A DNA stretch of 64,000 nt. It comes from Diabrotica undecimpunctata. Its lineage: Eukaryota > Arthropoda > Insecta > Coleoptera > Chrysomelidae. Location of the stretch: positions 87,597,199 to 87,661,198 of the forward strand of contig NC_092811.1 in the NCBI RefSeq assembly GCF_040954645.1, written 5' to 3'. Each line of letters opens with the position of its first letter. Within the stretch, counting starts at the first letter, position 1. Positions 44,401 to 54,482 of the stretch are shown piece by piece. The translations under genes were made by a program, and so were the position numbers. The notes under the pieces were generated by a model. That model saw nothing but the letters and a program-made list of their open reading frames with translations, was not told the DNA's origin and did no database searches.

Positions 44401-45281
44401 ATAGGGAAGCCACAGTAATATACACGGACGCATCAAAAACAATAGAAGGGACGGGATGCGCATACTTTTTACCTGCTACAAACGTAGATTTCAAGTATAA
44501 ACTACCATATGAATTTTCAATCTTTTCAGCGGAATCAATAGCTATACTTGAAGCTCTAAAATATGTTAAAAACACCTGTAATAGACATATCTTAATTCTG
44601 TCAGATTGCCTTTCAGTTTTGCAGAGCATAAAAAACATTGAATTACCCTCAACATTTAGCAACCCCTACATATTTGAAATAAAAGACCGATTGTATCATT
44701 TATCATCGACTGGAGTCAACATAAAATTTATTTGGGTCAAAGCACATATTGGTCTCAAACACAATGAATATGTAGATCACTTGGCTAAAATGAGTGTAAC
44801 AACTGGCTCTACGTTGAAATATATGCTTAACACATCAGATGTTACTACGATTTTCAAAAAAAATCAGCAACTTAGATGGAAAGAGCAATGGAAACATTAC
44901 TGTTCTACAAACTCTAAAAGGTATACCTCTTTACAACCAACTCTACCTCAAACAACCTGGTTTCAGAATTTCAAAGCTCCTCGTAAATATATTACTACTA
45001 TAAATCGAATACGCTTTGGACATGCATGCTACCCATGCCATTTATTTAAAATTAAAGTCATCGATGATGATAGTTGCAAACATTGCGGCAAGCTAGGTGA
45101 CCTCGATCACATCTTCTTTGAATGTCCTAAATTTATTCAGCATTCAAACTCCCTGTATACAAAATTAACTAAATGCAATACATACGCTCCATATAATATA
45201 CAGTCTTTGTTAGCCATAGGTTCTGTAACAATATATAATTTAATTATAGAATTTTTGTCAGACACATGCATAGCTTTATAA
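41477..45281 (+). CDS. I-clade LINE ORF2: endonuclease, RT, RNase H
   Basis: Open from the stop at 41474; there is no ATG before 41991. Endonuclease: LRILQWNGRS, ALLSETWFKPNQ, SVYRPPK, CIIGGDMNAHNSLWGS, then GSNHFAI, where the catalytic SDH Asp is Asn. RT: NCNNTSPGIDQIKYPML, ANSYRPISLLSC, motif A GLFLDIEGAYESV, motif B GIPQGSVLSPILFNIYSSD, motif C VQYADDFCIY. RNase H: VIYTDASKTIEGTGCAYF, FSAESIAILEAL, LILSDCLSVLQSI, WVKAHIGLKHNEYVDHLAK (all four acidic positions present). C-terminal zinc motif CKHCGKLGDLDHIFFECPKF. About 1268 codons open from 41477, normal for I-clade ORF2. Only the start and the endonuclease Asn look defective. Confidence 0.92.
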
Positions 45282-45607
45282 ATCTGCTACTCGTTCATGA
45301 AAATTTTCATGAGCGTGTATAGGATTAGACTTGTACCCTTTGTTTATCCTATATGTAACAATACCTTATCCGTGGTCCAGTATTGTTTGTCTGTTAAAAT
45401 AAATGTCTTGACGGACCCCTAGACGAGAAGCGAGTGTCCTTGTATTTTCCTTCGACGTGGTCTTCTATTAATTATTCGTCTATTTCGTTTTAGGGATATC
45501 GCTGTGCATTTGTCTGAGAGAAATAATCTGTACTTATCTGTCTATACTTTTTTAAGGAATATATTATAACCTTTCGAGACTGGCTGAATGACGAAAGTCA
45601 ATGCCAC
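45282..45607 (+). other. LINE 3' UTR with conserved block
   Basis: At about 45405-45435 it reads TGACGGACCCCTAGACGAGA followed by AGCGAGTG. The same block occurs downstream of the unrelated C-terminus at 17660-17705. It may be the RT recognition structure. A short palindrome CATGAAAATTTTCATG lies at 45297-45312. Confidence 0.55.
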
Positions 45608-45673
45608 AAAAAAAAAAAAAAAAAAAAAAAAAAAATTCCGTATTAAAAATTTTCGTATATAAATGTATATTTG

Positions 45674-46312
45674 CTACCTCTCTACCCTCCTTTTCACATT
45701 TGCTTGATTGTCTGAATCAGTATCTGATAACTCCCTTTCTGATTCTAAAGGTTCCAACGTACAATCAACATGTGGATCATCAATCGCTTGATGATCAGAA
45801 TCAATATTTGCTAACTTTAGTTCCGGTGATAATATAGGTTTCCATAACATCTCAGCGTATGTCTCAACTACATCGCTATCTGGGATATCTCTGTGGTTCG
45901 ATGTAAAAATAGGCACCCCAATTCTGTTTCTGTTGTGATTCCTATATCTGAATCCATACAATTATAATCAGAGGAGGGACAATCTTGAATTACATCTAAT
46001 AATACCTTAGAGCTATTATCAATATTTTCTATTACCACATCCTGCAAACCAGAAATGAATAAGAATTAATAACACAATTCTTAACACAAACGCGTTTCAA
46101 ATATATACCGGGTTAGCGTAATATAAAAATGTATACTAAAATACCTTACAAACAAGTAATTCACAAATAACGGCAGGTAGTAAAAGATTTTTAAAATTTT
46201 TGTTAGGTTAGAAACACTTACATACCTCTACACTATTATTAGGGCTCCTATATTCATCAGTTTCTTGTAAAACAAGATTTAACATTATTCTTCCTCTTGA
46301 ATATCCACTCAT
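45674..46312 (-). pseudogene. GQNKN transposase copy 2, N-terminal exons
   Basis: Exon 1 runs from ATG at 46312 to 46226: MSGYSRGRIMLNLVLQETDE, YRSPNNSVE. An intron follows (46225-46042, GTATGTAAG...TTTGCAG), then exon 2: DVVIENIDNSSKVLLDVIQD, CPSSDYNCMDSDI. A frameshift leads to the 95-codon frame VPIFTSNHRDIPDSDVVETY, LSPELKLANIDSDHQAIDD, RELSDTDSDNQANVKRRVER. The region is acidic and probably disordered. Between 45674 and the LINE the linking exon is incomplete. The splice signals are good but unproven. Confidence 0.6.
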
Positions 46313-46429
46313 TTTTTTCTAAAATCACTGTACTTTACTAAACAACGGGTTATAAAACACCAAAAAACACTAAAATAAAGTACACGTGCACGCTAACAAA
46401 ACGGAAATGAGACTGAATACAATCCAAAC

Positions 46430-46713
46430 GACTGATGCAATACCGCCATAAGTAAAATGTTGCGGTATTGTAGTCGACTAGACTGATATCTCCTTGTGCA
46501 ATACTGCCGCAATTCATAATGTGGTAGTATTGCAGGTTGTGATTTTAATATTTTTAAAATGTCATAAAGACACTTTATTATATACTGTGGACATTTATTG
46601 AATTTTGATTTGTGGCAGTTTTGCACCACATAAATTGACGTTTTTACAGATGTTCTAGACCAAAAAACCAAAATTCAATTTTTCGGAGTTGTGGCGGTAT
46701 TGCAACAGGTGCG
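46430..46713. repeat. Subterminal box array of transposon 2
   Basis: Six boxes resembling GCAATACCGCCA in either orientation: near 46434, 46464, 46499, 46522, 46611 and 46690. The left end has further copies near 38350, 38571 and 38638. They probably serve as transposase-binding sites. Confidence 0.6.
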
Positions 46714-46717
46714 ATAT

Positions 46718-47098
46718 TTTAATTTTTTTTAATTAAACCAACAGAAGTTGGTGATATCATATTAAAATAGAGGTGTATTGAGAGTGGTCGATAATACCTT
46801 TTAAGAGAAATTAGCCTAGAAGGCCGGTCCTGATAGTATATTGGAAAGGTGTATTTATTTTGCCTCTCCAAAATAGTTCAGTTAAGTGAGAACAAGTTTT
46901 CAAAATTTGACCACTCTTTGTCAAGTTATTAGTGATCAACTTAACTCCTGTATTACATATTTATCATAATTGAAAATTTTCATATCGATATCTACTTGGC
47001 ATTAATCAAAAACATAATGTAATCAACATCGACCTGTTCTCCGGTCTTTTTCTGGGTGCGAACAGGTCCGTACTTAGGAATGTTTAAGTATCGACGAA
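46718..47098. other. Unassigned, possible LINE 5' UTR at right
   Basis: Nothing firm. The last ~70 bp, with a GAACAGGTC/GACCTGTTC inverted repeat at about 47030-47070, may be the 5' UTR of the frame that begins at 47099. Confidence 0.35.
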
Positions 47099-47215
47099 AA
47101 TGTCGCAAGACGATCAAATAAATTTACCAGGCAGTTCTCAAATAGAGAATTCTACAGCAAGTAGTTACTCTACCGCACTAACTCAACAAAAATTTCCCTC
47201 CAAAAGTCAGGCTAC
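47099..47215 (+). pseudogene. Possible LINE ORF1 start, truncated
   Basis: ATG followed by SQDDQINLPGSSQIENSTAS, SYSTALTQQKFPSKSQAT, then the sequence changes into another LINE at ~47217. Composition and the KFPSKSQA block resemble ORF1 N-termini of Jockey/I LINEs, but this is weak. Confidence 0.3.
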
Positions 47216-47500
47216 TAAATATCGGAAAAGAAATGAAAGGCAGAATTTACAAAACAGTCATTAGACCAATAATGACATAAGCGGCATAAACACGACCAGA
47301 CACATAAAGGACAAAAAGTATGTTAAAAACAGCAGAGATGAAAACACTTGATAAAGAGATGAAAAATTGATAGTAAAACACTAGGGAATAGAGCTAGAAG
47401 TACTACGATAATATGTAGACAATCAGTAGAAAGAACACGTACACGACGGAATAATAACTTACTGGAGGCAGATTGAAAAACAGAGAGTCATGTCAAAATG
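47215..47500 (+). pseudogene. LINE RT tail relic
   Basis: Plus strand: IGKEMKGRIYKTVIRPIMT, then TRPDT and LKTAEMKTLD. Same family as 13090-14490 (GKETKGRIYKTVIRPIITYA). Stops throughout; remnants of the RSVGRPRKRW tail around 47420-47460. Confidence 0.6.
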
Positions 47501-47984
47501 TGAAAATATAAGATTAACTCCTTTCCTGAGAGAAAACATCCATCCAAAACCATACTATTCGGCTTTAGATTATGAAGAATATGTTTGTATTTCTTCTTCT
47601 TCTTCAAGTGCCCTGTCCGTTGCGAACTATCAACATGGCAGTTCAGATCTTGTTTGCGGCGCTTCTGAATAGTTCGACCGATGTGAGCCCGAACCACTTC
47701 CGCAGATTTTGGAGCCACGAGTGTATTCTCCTGCCTGGCCCTCGCTTACTGTCTACTTTCCCCTGGACAATCAATTGCAGTAGACGGTACTTATCGTGTC
47801 TCAATATGTGGCCTAGATATTCAAGCTTTCTTTGTTTGATTGTGCTTACGATTTATTTCTCCTTTCCGATTCTTTGGAGTACCTCTATGTTGGTAACATG
47901 TTCGGTCCAGGATATACGAAGAATGCGTCGGTACATCCACATTTCGAATGCTTCTAGTTTTCTCGTGAGCGTGTCTGTCAGCTT

Positions 47985-48725
47985 CTAGGTCTCGATACCA
48001 TATAGTGAAATCGGAAAAAAGTAGCATTTAACTAGACGTAGTTTTGGAGGAAGAGACAAATCTTTGCTTATGAGGAGCTTTTTCATATTGTTAAATGCTG
48101 CTCTAGCTCGTTCTATTCTCGGCTTAATTTCTGTGGCCTGTTCCCATTTTGCATTTAGGTTGGTGCCCAGGTACACATAAGATTCTACATGGTCAATTAG
48201 TATGTTACTTATTTGTAATTGTCGAGCAGGTTGTTGCTTTTTACTTATCAGCATCCACTTTGTCTTCTTGAAGTTGAGGCTCAGGCCATATTCCTCACTA
48301 ACTGAATAAACTCTTTCCATTACCTGTTGTAATACGTCTATGGTACTGGCAAGGATCACCGTGTCGTCGGCATTTCTTATATTGTTCGTTAACTCGCCGT
48401 TTATTTTTATGCCCTTATTTGCATTTTCCACACATTTGTTAAATATTTTCTCGAAATCAATATTGAATAGGGGTGGGGATAAGATACACCTATGACGGAC
48501 ACCTCTTTTGATCTGCACCCTCCCAGTGCGTTTGTTGGCAATTTTTGTTCTTGTTGTTTGACCCCAGTATAGGTTTGCCACAATTTGAATGTCCTTGTCG
48601 TCAATACCTGTCTTTCGCAGAATATCCATCAATTGTTCATTATTGACATTGTCAAATGTTTTTTGAAAATCCACAAAGCACAAATACACGTCCTTATCAA
48701 CGTCTCTACACCGCTGTGTAAGCAC
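47985..48725 (-). pseudogene. LINE copy B reverse transcriptase
   Basis: 246 codons: LCFVDFQKTFDNVNNEQLMD (motif A, Ala to Thr), IKRGVRHRCILSPPLFNIDF (motif B with Gln replaced by His), IRNADDTVILAS (YADD changed to NADD), KWMLISKKQQPARQLQISNI, SYVYLGTNLNAKWEQATEIK. The thumb continues in another frame to 47620. Changes in motifs A, B and C show decay compared with copy A. Confidence 0.8.
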
Positions 48726-49012
48726 CTGGAGAACGAAAACTGCTTCTCTAGTTCCAAGTGCTTTCCCAAAATCAAACTGCGATCTATCGATATTTGACTC
48801 ACATTTATCATATATTCTTCAATAAATGATCTTAGTGAACGCTTTAGTGACATGATTGATCAAGCTTATAAGCCGGTAGTCATCACAGATCTGGGCATTT
48901 ATTTTCTTCGGGATTGTAATAAATGTTGACTGTAGCCAGTTCTCCGGGATTTTACCGCTATTATATCGGTACCTCGGAGGTAAAGGACACTATGTCCATT
49001 TTCTTACTTTTT

Positions 49013-49026
49013 CAGGAGAGCAGTTT
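49013..49026. promoter_or_regulatory. Shared subterminal motif (transposon 1)
   Basis: CAGGAGAGCAGTTT, 46 bp inside the transposase-downstream end; identical to the 14-mer at 38382-38395 in transposon 2. Confidence 0.6.
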
Positions 49027-49370
49027 TAACATTTTTTAAATTTGTAATCAGTAAATACTCAAATGTTTCTTATGTTTAACCAAGATTAATATATTATTAT
49101 TGTGGTGTGTATAATCTTTTTTCTTTCCATAAAGTGTTATATACCTGAAGTTTACCGTTCATTATTTAAAATTTTTTTAAAAATGTGTAGTTGGACATAG
49201 TGTTGTTTACCTCTAACACTTTTTTTGATTAATGTAGCATTGCATGTTAAGGTCTCTACGAAATAAACAATACAAACACATTAAACAGCCTACACTATTA
49301 TTTTATTAGAGGTAAATATTATAATGTTATAATAATTAAGTAAAATTATAGACGACAAGTTTCAAAATTG

Positions 49371-51083
49371 TTAAAGATGCTCCATATCATCTTCATCTTC
49401 TTGTGGGTAATCGTTTGTGGCTACATCGTTATGTGTTAAATTTTGATAAAACGCATGACAAACTGACGGAACAAAAGGCAGTAGTGAAATTACGTCATTG
49501 TACTTTTGTTTTGTGATTGGTAATGGGATTACTGAGACTTGATTTTTAATTGTGCTGGAAACGTTACTTGCTGTCTTCGATACCTCATGAAGTCCACTTC
49601 ATACATATTTTGATTATTGAAATCGGTCTTATAAAAGAGCTTTCTAATGTGTTCTTCTTGGACTTGTAGGAAAACACATGTTGACAGTAGAACAGAGTCT
49701 TTATTAACATTCTTTTTTCTACTTACAAAAGGAGCATTAGGTGCCAATTTCTTATCGAACAGCGTTTTGAAGTTTTTGAAATCTGCAAGTTCCATATTGT
49801 GCACTGTGTATTTACCTGATGTTTGCCTAACTAGTTGTTGCCAGTCCCATGGTGTTAAAATGGCCAAATTGGAGAGTTTCTTTCTTTTTCTTTCGATTAA
49901 AACATGAACACTGTCTGCTTCCATATGTGTGTGCCTTTCAGTAAAAACATTTGAGTGATCGTCTTTATTTGAGGGTACGTACGCAGTATCCAAAAATAGC
50001 ACATTATAATACTTATATTTTTATTTTGTCCATAGCATTTATCGGTCCAAAGAGTGATTTCCTCTACTTGACTACCTGGAAATGTATTGTCGGCCCATTT
50101 CAAAATTGACGAGGCAATTTCATTTGCACCTCGGGCCCCTTTTGATTCGTCCCATATCATACATTGTACAGAAGAATCACTGGCATCATATAATGTAAAA
50201 TTTAATGTCCAAAGCTTCCTTTTGTAGAAACTAAGACAATTGTTTGTTAGTGGTGAAGGCAAACAATTTTGCAAATCACCAGATAGTACTTTGTATTTTG
50301 GTGACTCTTTAGCCATTATAAAGTCCAATTATTTTAAGTTATACCGAGTTTTAGATTCAATTAGGTGAGCATCATGATCAGCCTGTACACTGGTTAGTTC
50401 ATCTGCAGTAAGATTATTTTTCAATTGAGCGGTGAATGTACTGCATGTATCGCATTAGTCTCTTTCGGGTGGTTTAAACGACAACTTGAAATCTTTATTA
50501 AAAATATCTGCGTACAACCACTTTTTTGCTCTGAGCTTTGTCTTTCATTGCATTCATCAATGTACAGTTGATACATCTTTTCCATTGTAAGTTCTGTGCC
50601 CAGATAATCTCTCCTACTCCTTTTTCTGGAATAATGACTCTCGTACTTTGGGAATGATTTAATATGTTGATGTATACTATTTATGGTTTCGGTAGGAGTT
50701 TTATTGATTGGCGTGTGTCTACCTCTTTGATCAGCTTTTATTAAACCTTCTGGCTCAATTTTTTTCAACATATTTACTACTACTAAATTAGATATACACA
50801 GTGTGTTTAAAAACGTAACCTTGCACACCTTCAATCGCTGATTGTTCACTGTAAAATGGTAGTGTAGTGTATTATTTTTAGATTTGGTAGAATTTAGGTC
50901 TTTTTTTCTTGATCGAAGAGTAGGTTGGTTGTCGACACATGAGAAGATAAATTGCTTTTTAACATCTGAAACGTTTGTCTCAGTCCAGTATGAGTTGAAA
51001 ATTTTTTGTCTTTCGTATTCTGGCAATCTTTCAGAACATTTCATGCGACACATGCAAGGAGGCTTTAACATTTTCGCAGGCAT
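49371..51083 (-). pseudogene. GQNKN transposase copy 1, few frameshifts
   Basis: Nearly complete. MLKPPCMCRMKCSERLPEYE (Cys-rich entry), KKQFIFSCVDNQPTLRSRKK, VCKVTFLNTLCIS, RRDYLGTELTMEKMYQLYID, CDTCSTFTAQLKNNLTADEL (Cys pair), YKVLSGDLQNCLPSPLTNNC (first Asp), FYKRKLWTLNFTLYDASDSS, IWDESKGARGANEIASSILK, EITLWTDKCYGQNKNISIIM (second Asp), THMEADSVHVLIERKRKKLS (candidate Glu), TPWDWQQLVRQTSGKYTVHN, then in a shifted frame VSVIPLPITKQKYNDVISLL, PFVPSVCHAFYQNL and an acidic end EDEDDMEHL stop. About three frameshifts. Upstream motif order is shared with copies 2 and 3. Probable DDE nuclease; the superfamily name is uncertain. Confidence 0.75.
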
Positions 51084-52009
51084 TTTTTGCCTCTTTTACT
51101 GAGATACTATTTCCCACCAGCTATTTTTCTTTTGCGAACATTACAGGTCCAATTTTGTTCATTTACTACACGTTTTTTACCTTTTTGTTTGCACTTAGTT
51201 ATATTGTGTACCTTTCTTTCCTTTTCTCTTTCTCTTCTTCTAAAATAACTTCATTATGTCATTCTTATTTCTAGGGAAACGTTGCCAGAACAATGAATAT
51301 ATTATATCAAACCAGCTAAAAGTAGGACTTGAATCGTGTTTTATTATAATTTATGAAAATATTTTAATTCAAAAATAGTGTAAAATAATAAAAAATTTAG
51401 ACATGACTTTAAATTGATATGTTTAATTTCAAATCGAGAGGTGTCATTCGTTTCTCGTAAAGTGTAGCACAAAACTGTATTGAGTTGTGGCATACTAGAA
51501 TAAATAAAACACACTGAAAAAATTAAAAATTTAATTTGAAATTAATACAAAATGAATAACTTTTACAGTAAACAAGTGTGGAATTTAAATATATGTATTA
51601 TAATTCGAAACTGCTGAAATAATAGTATTTTGTTATATCTCCATTATTAAAAAATTCTTCAAACATATTGGACATTAACTCAACCGTCTCTCTGGTTATT
51701 AAATTTATTAGATACCGTTTTTTATTGTTAATGATAAAAATAATATTTATCTAAACACATTTTTGAACGTTATTTTTGTTTATTTAGATTTAGTGCAATT
51801 CCGTTACCTCTGATGGCAACAATGAATTGTTTCACGAACCATTGTGTCCAGTCTGAACCAGAGATATGTAAGAGAGGCTCTCTTATATATCTCTGGTCTG
51901 AACACTGGTTTACATTGGGAAAAAATAGTGTACCATTTTTATATGACGGGTAGTGTACAATGTACAAGGGTACATAACACTATGTCCGGATGGTAAATGA
52001 CAGTGCACA

Positions 52010-52228
52010 CATATAGTAGAGGTAAACAACACCAAGTCCACATGGTGTTGTTTACCTCTGACTGGAAGTGGACTTGGTGTTTATTAAAAAGTCGGTAACT
52101 TGCCGTAAAATTGTCTCTGGACATAGTATGGTTTACCTATGTGTAGAGCCAGAAAAGTTATATTCAACAGTGCAATAATCTAAATTTCGATAAAAATGGA
52201 CATAGTGTCCTTTACCTCCGGGGTACAC
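52010..52228. repeat. Subterminal repeat array of transposon 1
   Basis: Boxes of AGAGGTAAACAACACCAAGT type near 52018 and 52044 (inverted), GGACATAGTATGGTTTACCT near 52117, and GGACATAGTGTCCTTTACCT near 52196. A partner, GGACATAGTGTTGTTTACCT, lies near the other end at about 49194. Another hairpin at 51845-51905 has arms ACCAGAGATATGTAAGAG and CTCTTATATATCTCTGGT. Confidence 0.65.
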
Positions 52229-52439
52229 ATATATGTTGTTAAAAAGTACAACTAGATTATCAAGGAACTGTTTATCTGATTTACATAGGATCTTTAATAT
52301 TTCGCAGGGTACATTGTCCGGACGTGTTGACTTATTGTTTTTTAGTGCTGCTATGGTATCTTCTATCTCCGATTTAAGGATTGAAGGACCTGTTTCTCCT
52401 TTTCCATATAGGTGATCGTCAGTTCTGTCAGATGCAAAT

Positions 52440-53212
52440 CATTTTTCTATGTATGATTTCCATGTTTCTAAAATCGTTGATGGCTCCGAGATAAGATTTC
52501 CATCGCTATCTTTTATGCTGTTGGGTGACTTATTGAATTTCCTTTTGTTTGTCATTGATTTTGTCTTTTTGTGCATATTGTAAGTGTCGTATTTCTGTTC
52601 GTATTGTTCTATTTCCCTGCATTCGTGGGAAAACCATTTTTCTTTGGCTTCTCGAATTTTCGTTCTTATGATTTTGTGGATATGCTGGTATTTTTGGTAT
52701 TTTTGTGCATTTTAATTCTTGAATTTACGTCTTTCATTCATCATATCCATTATCTCATTAGACATCCATTCTTTCTTCTTCTGTCTGTCACGCTTTAATA
52801 GAGTCACGCATGTTGTTTGGAATGCTTCTCTCGATTTATCCCATTTCTCTATTATGTCCGACATATTCTCGTTAATATCGTTTATTTTCTTATCTAGTTG
52901 TTCTCGTACTTTTATTTCGGTTTCTGGGTTAGTGAGTTTCTTAATATCCGTTATCCGTCTTAGTAGCCGTTTTACTCTCATGACCATTCTGCATACCAAC
53001 AGATTGTGGTCCGTAGGAACATCGGCACTAGGGTATGTTTTTGATAATTTTATCATGTTTTTATATCTTGTTGGAACTGCTTTATAATCTATCTGATTCC
53101 TTATGATGTTGTCAGATGAGTCAGCGGGGGATTTCCATGTGTAAAGTCCATGTTCGTATTTATCATTCGAAAATATCGTAGAAAAACTCATAAATGAAAA
53201 TAGCGGCAACAT
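52440..53212 (-). pseudogene. LINE copy B, endonuclease end and linker
   Basis: Minus strand: HGLYTWKSPADSSDNIIRNQ, IDYKAVPTRYKNMIKLSKTY, PSADVPTDHNLLVCRMVMRV (AP-endonuclease end; the SDH motif reads TDH), REQLDKKINDINENMSDIIE, WMSNEIMDMMNERRKFKN. Continuous with the RT part once transposon 1 is removed. Confidence 0.75.
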
Positions 53213-54482
53213 TGAAGTTAATAATCAGATTATACAAGCTTGACGGTATATTACTCCATCCGAAAGAAATATTCTCTCTAATGTTTACTTAGCCATTCCT
53301 CATGATGTATTATTTATTAAAGAACTCGAACCCATGGCCCTTGTTATTCTATTTACAATGACTTCTTTAAAAAGTGATGCGCCGTTACCTGAATTTTGTC
53401 ACATGCTAAGATTTAAAAGGTAGATCTTTATTATCCGAACAGATCCTACATCTAACAGAATACATCGATTGTAACATTTACTATAATACCTCATACATAA
53501 TCTACTTATCAATTGGCAAGCTAACGTATGCCAACTGTAAACAAAATGTGCATATGGCAAAAAACTTCAAAAACCCTATTAATCCAAAACCATATGCTAT
53601 TTCTTCAACCACAGCAGAAAAAATCTCAACATGTACTCCTCCAGAAATATCAATCATTATACCGGCACCTACTTTAACTCAAACAGATAACAGATACTTT
53701 AACTACAAAAAATCAAGTATACTCCAAACAAACTGCGGGTGAAACAACTACCCTATATATGAAAATTAAGTCTTGACAAACCAGTTCAAAAGACATATTG
53801 ATGATATCTTAAGTCCTTCCCCGCTTCCTAATGATACTATTAATAAACTGAAGTTTACCATTCCAAAAGATATTCAGTCAATATTCCAATAACACTTAAT
53901 CCCAAGAAAAACAAAATAATTGCTAGAAGCACTCATAAACCAGCAGTCACCATCATTTATTTTAAGATATATGTTTAGATAACAGACCTATTCCAGAATA
54001 TCAAAAGGTTCACCCCATCCACTTGCTACCTTTGAAAATTATACCAACAACTTTCCAACTCTTATCGATATATTAAGCAAAATATATCCTCAAGACTGAT
54101 CTACAAAAACCCGAAATACCAAATTAGGGAAAATTCTTGTGAATCACTGACAGCTGCAAATCCCACAAGACCTAATATCCGATACAAAGACTGACTGCTC
54201 ACAAACGAGTTGTTAAATAAATTTAATTAATAAAATGGAGTTTAATAAATTAATACAGTGGAATATAAATGCCTATTAAAATAATCTACCTATGCTACAA
54301 ATTATTCTTTCACAACAAAATCTAGATTTTGTCTGTTTATAAGAGACCAATTTTAAACAAAATCAAAATATAAACCTAAGAGACTGTCTGTGTTATAACC
54401 AAATAGGATCCAATCAACACATTGCTAGTGGCGACGTATCTATTTTAATTAATAATTATTTAATTATTAATAATTCACATGA

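Larger units (their letters stand above)
39836..45633 (+). mobile_element. Near-intact I-clade LINE with poly(A), in transposon 2
   Basis: A 5.8-kb insertion flanked by the 11-bp TSD AATTCCGTATT (39825-39835 and 45634-45644). 5' UTR 39836-39991 begins CATCAGTTTCG; ORF1 39992-41359; ORF2 open 41477-45281; 3' UTR 45282-45607; poly(A) of about 26. Full length by structure. Removing it restores the frame YTKIFNTEFNIGFFRAKKDQ of the host transposase. ORF2 has endonuclease, RT, RNase H and a terminal zinc motif, hence I-clade rather than Jockey or RTE. Confidence 0.93.
38335..46713 (-). mobile_element. GQNKN-family transposon 2, hosting a full LINE
   Basis: Ends CGCACCTCTGTTGTAATACC (left) and, on the opposite strand, CGCACCTGTTGCAATACCGC (right): imperfect TIRs of about 25-30 bp. 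Flanked by ATAT at 38331-38334 and 46714-46717. The minus-strand transposase starts at 46312 and ends near 38867, interrupted by the LINE at 39836-45633. Without the LINE and its 11-bp duplication the element is about 2.6 kb. Subterminal copies of GCAATACCGCCA-like boxes occur at both ends. Superfamily not assigned; a 4-bp TSD would be compatible with Sola-like elements. Confidence 0.8.
48967..52228 (-). mobile_element. GQNKN-family transposon 1, complete
   Basis: 3262 bp inserted into LINE copy B with TSD ATAT (48963-48966 and 52229-52232). Copy A keeps the empty site, so the ends are exact. TIRs: GGTACCTCGGAGGTAAAGGA at left, and TGTACCCCGGAGGTAAAGGA on the opposite strand at right, continuing CACTATGTCCATTTT in both. 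The minus-strand transposase occupies 51083-49371. Subterminal repeats of GGACATAGTGT...TTTACCTC type occur at both ends. Confidence 0.9.
47590..53190 (-). mobile_element. AAG-tailed LINE copy B, split by transposon 1
   Basis: Two collinear parts, 47590-48966 and 52233-53190, match copy A (28560-30841) end to end. The 3' tail AAGAAGAAG is at 47590-47605. Copy B extends further 5' than copy A, into the endonuclease (SPADSSDNIIRNQIDY, YPSADVPTDHNLLVCRMVMR). It lacks the 324-bp duplication. Transposon 1 occupies 48967-52228. No TSD was found for copy B itself. Confidence 0.88.

Noticed and set aside
48585..48797. 70-codon plus-strand frame over LINE copy B
   Set aside because: Antisense shadow of RT motif A region.
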